The notes beneath the pieces are model-generated. The model had not been told where the DNA came from and ran no database searches. It saw only the letters and a program-made list of their open reading frames with translations. The position numbers and the translations under genes were made by a program. A stretch of 64,000 nucleotides of DNA from Ilex aquifolium. Its lineage: Eukaryota; Streptophyta; Magnoliopsida; Aquifoliales; Aquifoliaceae. The stretch is taken from positions 868,001 through 932,000 of the forward strand of contig OX637397.1 of the NCBI GenBank assembly GCA_951799425.1, given 5' to 3'. Shown here piece after piece: positions 1 to 11,793 of this stretch. The first letter of the stretch is position 1, and every line of letters begins with the position of its first letter.

Positions 1-428
1 GGCCATTCCCCTCCACTAGGAAAAAAAAGTAATTTCCCATTCTTTAGTATTTCTGACATAACTTTTTACTCCGGTCTCTGATTTAGATGATTCTTGCTGC
101 ATTGTAAAGAATTCTTGAATCCCTAACCATTTTATTCACATCAAAAGTCATGAAAAATCCACTAGCATGGGCTCTATTGTAACGCAAGTTTGGTGTAATA
201 AGTGGTCCTTCTTTAAAATGAAATAGTATATCGGACATAACTTTTTCTCCCGAACTCGGATTGAGCTAACTCTTGCGGCATTGTAATGAGAACTTGAAAC
301 CCTAACCAATATATTGAGATCAAAATTGGTGATTCATCTTCTAACAAGTTCGAAATGGTGATGGAAGTTTGGTATAGTTGGCCATTCCCCTCCACTAGGA
401 AAAAAAAATAATTTCCCATTCCATAGTA

Positions 429-807
429 TTTCTGACATAACTTTTTACTCCGGTCTCTGATTAAGATGATTCTTGCTGCATTGTAAAGAATTCTTGAATC
501 CCTAACCATTTTATTCAAATCAAAAGTCATGAAAAATCCTCTAGCATGGGCTCTATTGTAACGCAAGTTTGGTGTAATAAGTAGTCCTCCTTTAAAATGC
601 AATAGTATATCGGACATAACTTTTTCTCCCGAACTCGGATTGAGCTAACTCTTGCGGCATTGAAATGAGAACTTGAAACCCTAACCAATATATTAAGATC
701 AAAATTGGTGATTCATCTTCTAACAAGTTCGAAATTGTGATGGAAGTTTGGTATAGTTGGCCATTCCCCTCCACTAGGAAAAAAAAGTAATTTCTCATTC
801 TTTAGTA
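429..807 (+). repeat. V'-like ancestral monomer type
   Basis: This copy carries ATTCAAATC and AATGCAATAG in half A, then TTCGAAATTG and TTTCTCATTC in half B. The same combination recurs at 3081, 5733 and 7249. It shares most of the defining variants of the V' type of domains 3 and 5, but lacks the later changes CCATAACC and ACATGTTCG, so it looks like the parent form. Confidence 0.65.
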
Positions 808-1726
808 TTTCTGACATAACTTTTTACTCCGGTCTCTGATTAAGATGATTCTTGCGGCATTGTAAAGAATTCTTGAATCCCTAACCATTTTATTCACATC
901 AAAAGTCATGAAAAATCCTCTAGCATGGGCTCTATTGTAACGCAAGTTTGGTGTAATAAGTAGTCCTCCTTTAAAATGAAATAGTATATCGGACATAACT
1001 TTTTCTCCCGAACTCGGATTGAGCTAACTCTTGCGGCATTGTAATGAGAACTTGAAACCCTAACCAATATATTGAGATCAAAATTGGTGATTCATCTTCT
1101 AACAAGTTCGAAATGGTGATGGAAGTTTGGTATAGTTGCCCATTCCCCTCCACTAGGAAAAAAAAGTAATTTCCCATTCTTTAGTATTTCTGACATAACT
1201 TTTTACTCCGGTCTCTGATTAAGATGATTCTTGCTGCATTGTAAAGAATTCTTGAATCCCTAACCATTTTATTCACATCAAAAGTCATGAAAAATCCACT
1301 AGCATGGCCTCTATTGTAACGCAAGTTTGGTGTAATAAGTAGTCCTTCTTTAAAATGAAATAGTATATCGGACATAACTTTTTCTCCCGAACTCGGATTG
1401 AGCTAACTCTTGCGGCATTGTAATGAGAACTTGAAACCCTAACCAATATATTGAGATCAAAATTGGTGATTCAACTTCTAACAAGTTCGAAATGGTGATG
1501 GAAGTTTGGTATAGTTGGCCATTCCCCTCCACTAGGAAAAAAAAATAATTTCCCATTCCTTAGTATTTCTGACATAATTTTTTACTCCGGTCTCTGATTA
1601 AGATGATTCTTGCTGCATTGTAAAGAATTCTTGAATCCCTAACCATTTTATTCAAATCAAAAGTCATGAAAAATCCTCTAGCATGGGCTCTATTGTAACG
1701 CAAGTTTGGTGTAATAAGTAGTCCTC

Positions 1727-4378
1727 CTTTAAAATGAAATAGTATATCGGACATAACTTTTTCTCCCGAACTCGGATTGAGCTAACTCTTGCGGCATTGT
1801 AATGAGAACTTGAAACCCTAACCAATATATTGAGATCAAAATTGGTGATTCATCTTCTAACAAGTTCGAAATGGTGATGGAAGTTTGGTATAGTTGGTCA
1901 TTCCCCTCCACTAGGAAAAAAAATAATTTCCCATTCTTTAGTATTTCTGACATAACTTTTTACTCCGGTGTCTGATTAAGATGATTCTTGCTGCATTGTA
2001 AAGAATTCTTGAATCCCTAACCATTTTATTCACATCAAAAGTCATGAAAAACCCTCTAGCATGGGCTCTATTGTAACGCAAGTTTGGTGTAATAAGTAGT
2101 CCTCCTTTAAAATGAAATAGTATATCGGACATAACTTTTTCTCCCGAACTCGGATTGAGCTAACTCTTGCGGCATTGAAATGAGAACTTGAAACCCTAAC
2201 CAATATATTGAGATCAAAATTGGTGATTCATCTTCTAACAAGTTCGAAATGGTGATGGAAGTTTGGTATAGTTGGCCATTCCACTCCACTAGGAAAAAAA
2301 AGTAATTTCCCATTCTTTAGTATTTCTGACATAACTTTTTACTCCGGTCTCTGATTAAGATGATTCTTGCGGCATTGTAAAGAATTCTTGAATCCCTAAC
2401 CATTTTATTCACATCAAAAGTCAAGAAAAATCATCTAGCATGGGCTCTATTGTAACGCAAGTTTGGTGTAATAAGTAGTCCTCCTTTAAAATGAAATAGT
2501 ATATCGGACATAACTTTTTCTCCCGAACTCGGATTGAGCTAACTCTTGCGGCATTGTAATGAGAACTTGAAACCCTAACCAATATATTGAGATCAAAATT
2601 GGTGATTCATCTTCTAACAAGTTCGAAATGGTGATGGAAGTTTGGTATAGTTGGCCATTCCCCTCCACTAGGAAAAAAAAGTAATTTCCCATTCTTTAGT
2701 ATTTCTGACATAACTTTTTACTCCGGTCTCTGATTAAGATGATTCTTGCTGCATTGTAAAGAATTCTTGAATCCCTAACCATTTTATTCACATCAAAAGT
2801 CATGAAAAATCCACTAGCATGGGCTCTATTGTAACGCATGTTTGGTGTAATAAGTGGTCCTTCTTTAAAATGAAATAGTATATCGGACATAACTTTTTCT
2901 CCCGAACTCGGATTGAGCTAACTCTTGCGGCATTGTAATGAGAACTTGAAACCCTAACCAATATATTCAGATCAAAATTGGTGATTCATCTTCTAACAAG
3001 TTCGAAATGGTGATGGAAGTTTGGTATAGTTGGCCATTCCCCTCCACTAGGAAAAAAAAATAATTTCCCATTCCTTAGTATTTCTGACATAACTTTTTAC
3101 TCCGGTCTCTGATTAAGATGATTCTTGCTGCATTGTAAAGAATTCTTGAATCCCTAACCATTTTATTCAAATCAAAAGTCATGAAAAATCCTCTAGCATG
3201 GGCTCTATTGTAACGCAAGTTTGGTGTAATAAGTAGTCCTCCTTTAAAATGCAATAGTATATCGGACATAACTTTTTCTCCCGAACTCGGATTGAGCTAA
3301 CTCTTGCGGCATTGAAATGAGAACTTGAAACCCTAACCAATATATTAAGATCAAAATTGGTGATTCATCTTCTAACAAGTTCGAAATTGTGATGGAAGTT
3401 TAGTATAGTTGGCCATTCCCCTCCACTAGGAAAAAAAAGTAATTTCTCATTCTTTAGTATTTCTGCCATAACTTTTTACTCCGGTCTCTGATTAAGATGA
3501 TTCTTGCGGCATTGTAAAGAATTCTTGAATCCCTAACCATTTTATTCACATCAAAAGTCATGAAAAATCCTCTAGCATGGGCTCTATTGTAACGCAAGTT
3601 TGGTGTAATAAGTAGTCCTCCTTTAAAATGCAATAGTATATCGGACATAACTTTTTCTCCCGAACTCGGATTGAGCTAACTCTTGCGGCATTGAAATGAG
3701 AACTTGAAACCCTAACCAATATATTAAGATCAAAATTGGTGATTCATCTTCTAACAAGTTCGAAATTGTGATGGAAGTTTAGTATAGTTGGTCATTCCCC
3801 TCCACTAGGAAAAAAAAGTAATTTCTCATTCTTTAGTATTTCTGCCATAACTTTTTACTCCGGTCTCTGATTAAGATGATTCTTGCGGCATTGTAAAGAA
3901 TTCTTGAATCCCCAACCATTTTATTCACATCAAAAGTCATGAAAAATCCTCTAGCATGGGCTCTATTGTAACGCAAGTTTGGTGTAATAAGTAGTCCTCC
4001 TTTAAAATGAAATAGTATATCGGACATAACTTTTTCTCCCGAACTCGGATTGAGCTAACTCTTGCGGCATTGTAATGAGAACTTGAAACCCTAACCAATA
4101 TATTGAGATCAAAATTGGTGATTCATCTTCTAACAAGTTCGAAATGGTGATGGAAGTTTGGTATAGTTGCCCATTCCCCTCCACTAGGAAAAAAAAGTAA
4201 TTTCCCATTCTTTAGTATTTCTGACATAACTTTTTACTCCGGTCTCTGATTAAGATGATTCTTGCTGCATTGTAAAGAATTCTTGAATCCCTAACCATTT
4301 TATTCACATCAAAAGTCATGAAAAATCCACTAGCATGGCCTCTATTGTAACGCAAGTTTGGTGTAATAAGTAGTCCTT
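1727..4378 (+). repeat. 7-mer HOR, copy 1 (2652 bp)
   Basis: Seven monomers, one of them 378 bp through a one-base loss in the A-tract (near 1925). Shared markers with copy 2 at an offset of 2652 bp include CCGGTGTCTG (near 1965), GTCAAG with AATCATC (near 2425), ATATTCAG (near 2965) and TTTAGTATAG (near 3400 and 3780). The left edge is set by the mismatch at 1726 versus 4378. The edge is approximate because the monomers flanking the break are similar. Confidence 0.85.
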
Positions 4379-7030
4379 CTTTAAAATGAAATAGTATATC
4401 GGACATAACTTTTTCTCCCGAACTCGGATTGAGCTAACTCTTGCGGCATTGTAATGAGAACTTGAAACCCTAACCAATATATTGAGATCAAAATTGGTGA
4501 TTCATCTTCTAACAAGTTCGAAATGGTGATGGAAGTTTGGTATAGTTGGTCATTCCCCTCCACTAGGAAAAAAAATAATTTCCCATTCTTTAGTATTTCT
4601 GACATAACTTTTTACTCCGGTGTCTGATTAAGATGATTCTTGCTGCATTGTAAAGAATTCTTGAATCCCTAACCATTTTATTCACATCAAAAGTCATGAA
4701 AAACCCTCTAGCATGGGCTCTATTGTAACGCAAGTTTGGTGTAATAAGTAGTCCTCCTTTAAAATGAAATAGTATATCGGACATAACTTTTTCTCCCGAA
4801 CTCGGATTGAGCTAACTCTTGCGGCATTGAAATGAGAACTTGAAACCCTAACCAATATATTGAGATCAAAATTGGTGATTCATCTTCTAACAAGTTCGAA
4901 ATGGTGATGGAAGTTTGGTATAGTTGGCCATTCCACTCCACTAGGAAAAAAAAGTAATTTCCCATTCTTTAGTATTTCTGACATAACTTTTTACTCCGGT
5001 CTCTGATTAAGATGATTCTTGCGGCATTGTAAAGAATTCTTGAATCCCTAACCATTTTATTCACATCAAAAGTCAAGAAAAATCATCTAGCATGGGCTCT
5101 ATTGTAACGCAAGTTTGGTGTAATAAGTAGTCCTCCTTTAAAATGAAATAGTATATCGGACATAACTTTTTCTCCCGAACTCGGATTGAGCTAACTCTTG
5201 CGGCATTGTAATGAGAACTTGAAACCCTAACCAATATATTGAGATCAAAATTGGTGATTCATCTTCTAACAAGTTCGAAATGGTGATGGAAGTTTGGTAT
5301 AGTTGGCCATTCCCCTCCACTAGGAAAAAAAAGTAATTTCCCATTCTTTAGTATTTCTGACATAACTTTTTACTCCGGTCTCTGATTAAGATGATTCTTG
5401 CTGCATTGTAAAGAATTCTTGAATCCCTAACCATTTTATTCACATCAAAAGTCATGAAAAATCCACTAGCATGGGCTCTATTGTAACGCATGTTTGGTGT
5501 AATAAGTGGTCCTTCTTTAAAATGAAATAGTATATCGGACATAACTTTTTCTCCCGAACTCGGATTGAGCTAACTCTTGCGGCATTGTAATGAGAACTTG
5601 AAACCCTAACCAATATATTCAGATCAAAATTGGTGATTCATCTTCTAACAAGTTCGAAATGGTGATGGAAGTTTGGTATAGTTGGCCATTCCCCTCCACT
5701 AGGAAAAAAAAATAATTTCCCATTCCTTAGTATTTCTGACATAACTTTTTACTCCGGTCTCTGATTAAGATGATTCTTGCTGCATTGTAAAGAATTCTTG
5801 AATCCCTAACCATTTTATTCAAATCAAAAGTCATGAAAAATCCTCTAGCATGGGCTCTATTGTAACGCAAGTTTGGTGTAATAAGTAGTCCTCCTTTAAA
5901 ATGCAATAGTATATCGGACATAACTTTTTCTCCCGAACTCGGATTGAGCTAACTCTTGCGGCATTGAAATGAGAACTTGAAACCCTAACCAATATATTAA
6001 GATCAAAATTGGTGATTCATCTTCTAACAAGTTCGAAATTGTGATGGAAGTTTAGTATAGTTGGCCATTCCCCTCCACTAGGAAAAAAAAGTAATTTCTC
6101 ATTCTTTAGTATTTCTGCCATAACTTTTTACTCCGGTCTCTGATTAAGATGATTCTTGCGGCATTGTAAAGAATTCTTGAATCCCTAACCATTTTATTCA
6201 CATCAAAAGTCATGAAAAATCCTCTAGCATGGGCTCTATTGTAACGCAAGTTTGGTGTAATAAGTAGTCCTCCTTTAAAATGCAATAGTATATCGGACAT
6301 AACTTTTTCTCCCGAACTCGGATTGAGCTAACTCTTGCGGCATTGAAATGAGAACTTGAAACCCTAACCAATATATTAAGATCAAAATTGGTGATTCATC
6401 TTCTAACAAGTTCGAAATTGTGATGGAAGTTTAGTATAGTTGGCCATTCCCCTCCACTAGGAAAAAAAAGTAATTTCTCATTCTTTAGTATTTCTGCCAT
6501 AACTTTTTACTCCGGTCTCTGATTAAGATGATTCTTGCGGCATTGTAAAGAATTCTTGAATCCCCAACCATTTTATTCACATCAAAAGTCATGAAAAATC
6601 CTCTAGCATGGGCTCTATTGTAACGCAAGTTTGGTGTAATAAGTAGTCCTCCTTTAAAATGAAATAGTATATCGGACATAACTTTTTCTCCCGAACTCGG
6701 ATTGAGCTAACTCTTGCGGCATTGTAATGAGAACTTGAAACCCTAACCAATATATTGAGATCAAAATTCGTGATTCATCTTCTAACAAGTTCGAAATGGT
6801 GATGGAAGTTTGGTATAGTTGCCCATTCCCCTCCACTAGGAAAAAAAAGTAATTTCCCATTCTTTAGTATTTCTGACATAACTTTTTACTCCGGTCTCTG
6901 ATTAAGATGATTCTTGCTGCATTGTAAAGAATTCTTGAATCCCTAACCATTTTATTCACATCAAAAGTCATGAAAAATCCACTAGCATGGCCTCTATTGT
7001 AACGCAAGTTTGGTGTAATAAGTAGTCCTT
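4379..7030 (+). repeat. 7-mer HOR, copy 2 (2652 bp)
   Basis: Near-identical tandem copy of the preceding 2652 bp. I noted only two differences in reading line by line (3792 T versus 6444 C, and a G to C change at 6769); the comparison was not exhaustive. The match to a would-be third copy fails at about 7202, so the event gave two copies. Confidence 0.85.
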
Positions 7031-8006
7031 CTTTAAAATGAAATAGTATATCGGACATAACTTTTTCTCCCGAACTCGGATTGAGCTAACTCTTGCGGCA
7101 TTGTAATGAGAACTTGAAACCCTAACCAATATATTGAGATCAAAATTGGTGATTCATCTTCTAACAAGTTCGAAATGGTGATGGAAGTTTGGTATAGTTG
7201 GCCATTCCCCTCCACTAGGAAAAAAAAATAATTTCCCATTCCTTAGTATTTCTGACATAACTTTTTACTCCGGTCTCTGATTAAGATGATTCTTGCTGCA
7301 TTGTAAAGAATTCTTGAATCCCTAACCATTTTATTCAAATCAAAAGTCATGAAAAATCCTCTAGCATGGGCTCTATTGTAACACAAGTTTGGTGTAATAA
7401 GTAGTCCTCCTTTAAAATGCAATACTATATCGGACATAACTTTTTCTCCCGAACTCGGATTGAGCTAACTCTTGCGGCATTGAAATGAGAACTTGAAACC
7501 CTAACCAATATATTAAGATCAAAATTGGTGATTCATCTTCTAACAAGTTCGAAATTGTGATGGAAGTTTGGTATAGTTGGCCATTCCCCTCCACTAGGAA
7601 AAAAAAGTAACTTCTCATTCTTTAGTATTTCTGACATAACTTTTTACTCCGGTCTCTGATTAAGATGATTCTTGCGGCATTGTAAAGAATTCTTCAATCC
7701 CTAACCATTTTATTCACATCAAAAGTCATGAAAAATCCTCTACCATGGGCTCTATTGTAACGCAAGTTTGGTGTAATAAGTAGTCCTCCTTCAAAATGAA
7801 ATAGTATATCGGACATAACTTTTTCTCCCGAACTCGGATTGAGCTAACTCTTGCGGCATTGTAATGAGAACTTGAAACCCTAACCAATATATTGAGATCA
7901 AAATTGGTGATTCATCTTCTAACAAGTTCGAAATGGTGATGGAAGTTTGGTATAGTTGGCCATTCCCCTCCACTAGGAAAAAAAAGTAATTTCCCATTCT
8001 TTAGTA

Positions 8007-8764
8007 TTTCTGACATAAGTTTTTACTCCGGTCTCTGATTAAGATGATTCTTGCTGCATTGTAAAGAATTCTTAAATCCCTAACCATTTTATTCACATCA
8101 AAAGTCATGAAAAACCCTCTAGCATGGGCTCTATTGTAACGCAAGTTTGGTGTAATAAGTAGTCCACCTTTAAAATGAAATAGTATATCGGACATAACTT
8201 TTTCTCCCGAACTCGGATTGAGCTAACTCTTGCGGCATTGAAATGAGAACTTGAAACCCTAACCAATATATTGAGATCAAAATTGGTGATTCATCTTCTA
8301 ACAAGTTCGAAATGGTGATGGAAGTTTGGTATAGTTGGCCATTCCACTCCACTAGGAAAAAAAAGTAATTTCCCATTCTTTAGTATTTCTGACATAACTT
8401 TTTACACCGGTCTCTGATTAAGATGATTCTTGCGGCATTGTAAAGAATTCTTGAATCCCTAACCATTTTATTCACATCAAAAGTCAAGAAAAATCCTCTA
8501 GCATGGGCTCTATTGTAACGCAAGTTTGGTGTAATAAGTAGTCCTCCTTTAAAATGAAATAGTATATCGGACATAACTTTTTCTCCCGAACTCGGATTGA
8601 GCTAACTCTTGCGGCATTGTAATGAGAACTTGAAACCCTAACCAATATATTGAGATCAAAATTGGTGATTCATCTTCTAACAAGTTCGAAATGGTGATGG
8701 AAGTTTGGTATAGTTGGCCATTCCACTCCACTAGGAAAAAAAAGTAATTTCCCATTCTTTAGTA
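8007..8764 (+). repeat. Dimeric HOR, copy 1 (758 bp)
   Basis: Two alternating monomers: the first has AAACCCTCTAG and AGTCCACC in half A and TTGAAATGAG in half B, the second has GTCAAG in half A. The same pair occurs inside each 7-mer of domain 1 (1944 and 2322; 4596 and 4974). Confidence 0.65.
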
Positions 8765-9522
8765 TTTCTGACATAACTTTTTACTCCGGTCTCTGATTAA
8801 GATGATTCTTGCTGCATTGTAAAGAATTCTTGAATCCCTAACCATTTTATTCACATCAAAAGTCATGAAAAACCCTCTAGCATGGGCTCTATTGTAACGC
8901 AAGTTTGGTGTAATAAGTAGTCCACCTTTAAAATGAAATAGTATATCGGACATAACTTTTTTTCCCGAACTCGGATTGAGCTAACTCTTGCGGCATTGAA
9001 ATGAGAACTTGAAACCCTAACCAATATATTGAGATCAAAATTGGTGATTCATCTTCTAACAAGTTCGAAATGGTGATGGAAGTTTGGTATAGTTGGCCAT
9101 TCCCCTCCACTAGGAAAAAAAAGTAATTTCCCATTCTTTAGTATTTCTGACATAACTTTTTACTCCGGTCTCTGATTAAGATGATTCTTGCGGCATTGTA
9201 AAGAATTCTTGAATCCCTAACCATTTTATTCACATCAAAAGTCAAGAAAAATCTTCTAGCATGGGCTCTATTGTAACGCAAGTTTGGTGTAATAAGTAGT
9301 CCTCCTTTAAAATGAAATAGTATATCGGACATAACTTTTTCTCCCGAACTCGGATTGAGCTAACTCTTGCGGCATTGTAATGAGAACTTGAAACCCTAAC
9401 CAATATATTAAGATCAAAATTGGTGATTCATCTTCTAACAAGTTCGAAATGGTGATGGAAGTTTGGTATAGTTGGCCATTCCCCTCCACTAGGAAAAAAA
9501 AGTAATTTCCCATTCTTTAGTA
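8765..9522 (+). repeat. Dimeric HOR, copy 2 (758 bp)
   Basis: Repeats the pair of the previous 758 bp with a handful of substitutions, such as AATCTTCTAG in the second half A. It is more diverged than the HOR copies elsewhere in the window. Confidence 0.6.
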
Positions 9523-10280
9523 TTTCTTACATAACTTTTTACTACGGTCTCTGATTAAGATGATTCTTGCTGCATTCTAAAGAATTCTTGAATCCCTAAC
9601 CATTTTATTCACATCAAAAGTCATGAAAAATCCTTTAGCATGGGCTCTATTGTAACGCAAGTTTGGTGTAATAAGTAGTCCTCCTTTAAAATGAAATAGT
9701 ATATCGGACATAATTTTTTCTCCCGAACTCGGATTGAGCTAACTCTTGCGGCATTGTAATGAGAACTTGAAACCCTAACCAATATATTGAGATCAAAATT
9801 GGTGATTCATCTTCTAACAAGTTCGAAATGGTGATGGAAGTTTGGTATAGTTGGCCATTCCCCTCCACTAGGAAAAAAAAGTAATTTCCCATTCTTTAGT
9901 ATTTCTGACATAACTTTTTACTCCGGTCTCTGAATAAGATGATTCTTGCGGCATTGTAAAGAATTCTTGAATCCCTAACCATTTTATTCACCTCAAAAGT
10001 CATGAAAAATCCTCTAGCATGGGCTCTATTGTAACGCAAGTTTGGTGTAATAAGTAGTCCACCTTTAAAATGAAATAGTATATCGGACATAACTTTTTCT
10101 CCCGAACTCGGATTGAGCTAACTCTTGCGGCATTGAAATGAGAACATGAAACCCTAACCAATATATTGAGATCAAAATTGGTGATTCATCTTCTAACAAG
10201 TTCGAAATGGTGATGGAAGTTTGGTATAGTTGACCATACCCCTCCACTAGGAAAAAAAAGTAATTTCCCATTCTTTAGTA

Positions 10281-10659
10281 TTTCTAACATAACTTTTTAC
10301 TCCGGTCTCTGATTAAGATGATTCTTGCTGCATTGTAAAGAATTCTTGAATCCCTAACCATTTTATTCACATCAAAAGTCATGAAAAATCCTCTAGCATG
10401 GGCTCTATTGTAACGCAAGTTTGGTGTAATAAGTAGTCCACCTTTAAAATGAAATAGTATATCGGACATAACTTTTTCTCCCGAACTCGGATTGAGCTAA
10501 CTCTTGCGGCATTGTAATGAGAACTTGAAACCCGAACCAATATATTGAGATCAAAATTGGTGATTCATCTTCTAACAAGTTCGAAATGGTGATGGAAGTT
10601 TGGTATAGTTGACCATTCCCCTCCACTAGGAAAAAAAAGTAATTTCCCATTCTTTAGTA
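10281..10659 (+). repeat. Y* monomer: likely progenitor of type Y
   Basis: This full-length 379-bp copy starts TTTCTAACAT instead of TTTCTGACAT, and carries AGTCCACC and AAACCCGAA as type Y does. Type Y differs by a one-base loss that turns the same spot into TTATAACAT. Y* therefore fits an intermediate before the loss, and it sits at the left edge of the trimer array. Confidence 0.65.
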
Positions 10660-11793
10660 TTTCTGACATAACTTTTTACTCCGGTCTCTGATTAAGATGA
10701 TTCTTGCTGCATTGTAAAGAATTCTTGAATCCCTAACCATTTTATTCACATCAAAAGTCATGAAAAATCCACTAGCATGGGCTCTATTGTAACGCAAGTT
10801 TGGTGTAATAAGTAGTCCTCCTTTAAAATGAAATAGTATATCGGACATAACTTTTTCTCCCGAACTCGGACTGAGCTAACTCTTGCGGCATTGTAATGAG
10901 AACTTGAAACCCTAACCAATATATTGAGATCAAAATTGGTGATTCATCTTCTAACAAGTTCGAAATGGTGATGGAAGTTTGGTATAGTTGGCCATTCCCC
11001 TCCACTAGGAAAAAAAAGTAATTTCCCATTCTTTAGTATTTCTGACATAACTTTTTACTCCGGTCTCTGATTAAGATGATTCTTGCTGCATTGTAAAGAA
11101 TTCTTGAATCCCTAACCATTTTATTCACATCAAAAGTCATGAAAAATTCACTAGCATGGGCTCTATTGTAACGCAAGTTTGGTGTAATAAGTAGTCCTCC
11201 TTTAAAATGAAATAGTATATCGGACATAACTTTTTCTCCCGAACTCGGATTGAGCTAACTCTTGCGGCATTGTAATGAGAACTTGAAACCCGAACCAATA
11301 TATTGAGATCAAAATTGGTGATTCATCTTCTAACAAGTTCGAAATGGTGATGGAAGTTTGGTATAGTTGACCATTCCCCTCCACTAGGAAAAAAAAGTAA
11401 TTTCCCATTCTTTAGTATTATAACATAACTTTTTACTCCGGTCTCTGATTAAGATGATTCTTGCTGCATGGTAAAGAATTCTTGAATCCCTAACCATTTT
11501 ATTCACATCAAAAGTCATGAAAAATCCTCTAGCATGGGCTCTATTGTAACGCAAGTTTGGTGTAATAAGTAGTCCACCTTTAAAATGAAATAGTATATCG
11601 GACATAACTTTTTATCCCGAACTCGGATTGAGCTAACTCTTGCGGCATTGTAATGAGAACTTGAAACCCGAACCAATATATTGAGATCAAAATTGGTGAT
11701 TCATCTTCTAACAAGTTCGAAATGGTGATGGAAGTTTGGTATAGTTGACCATTCCCCTCCACTAGGAAAAAAAAGATTTCCCATTCTTTAGTA
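10660..11793 (+). repeat. Trimer G-E-Y with shortened Y
   Basis: First complete trimer. Its Y monomer (11418-11793) is 376 bp: one base lost at the start and two at the A-tract end (GAAAAAAAAGATTTCC). It shares GCATGGTAAAG with the Y at 15582 and has a private TTTTTATCCCG near 11612. Confidence 0.8.

Larger units (their letters stand above)
50..10280 (+). repeat. Domain 1: heterogeneous block with 7-mer HOR (27 monomers)
   Basis: Twenty-seven monomers, two of them 378 bp. This block carries the greatest mix of types, including AATCCACTAG, AATCCTCTAG, AATCATCTAG and AAACCCTCTAG forms in half A. A 7-mer is tandemly duplicated in its middle. To the right a dimeric pattern takes over, and the last monomers before 10280 show no clear HOR. 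The diversity suggests an older, less recently homogenised part of the array. Confidence 0.8.
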
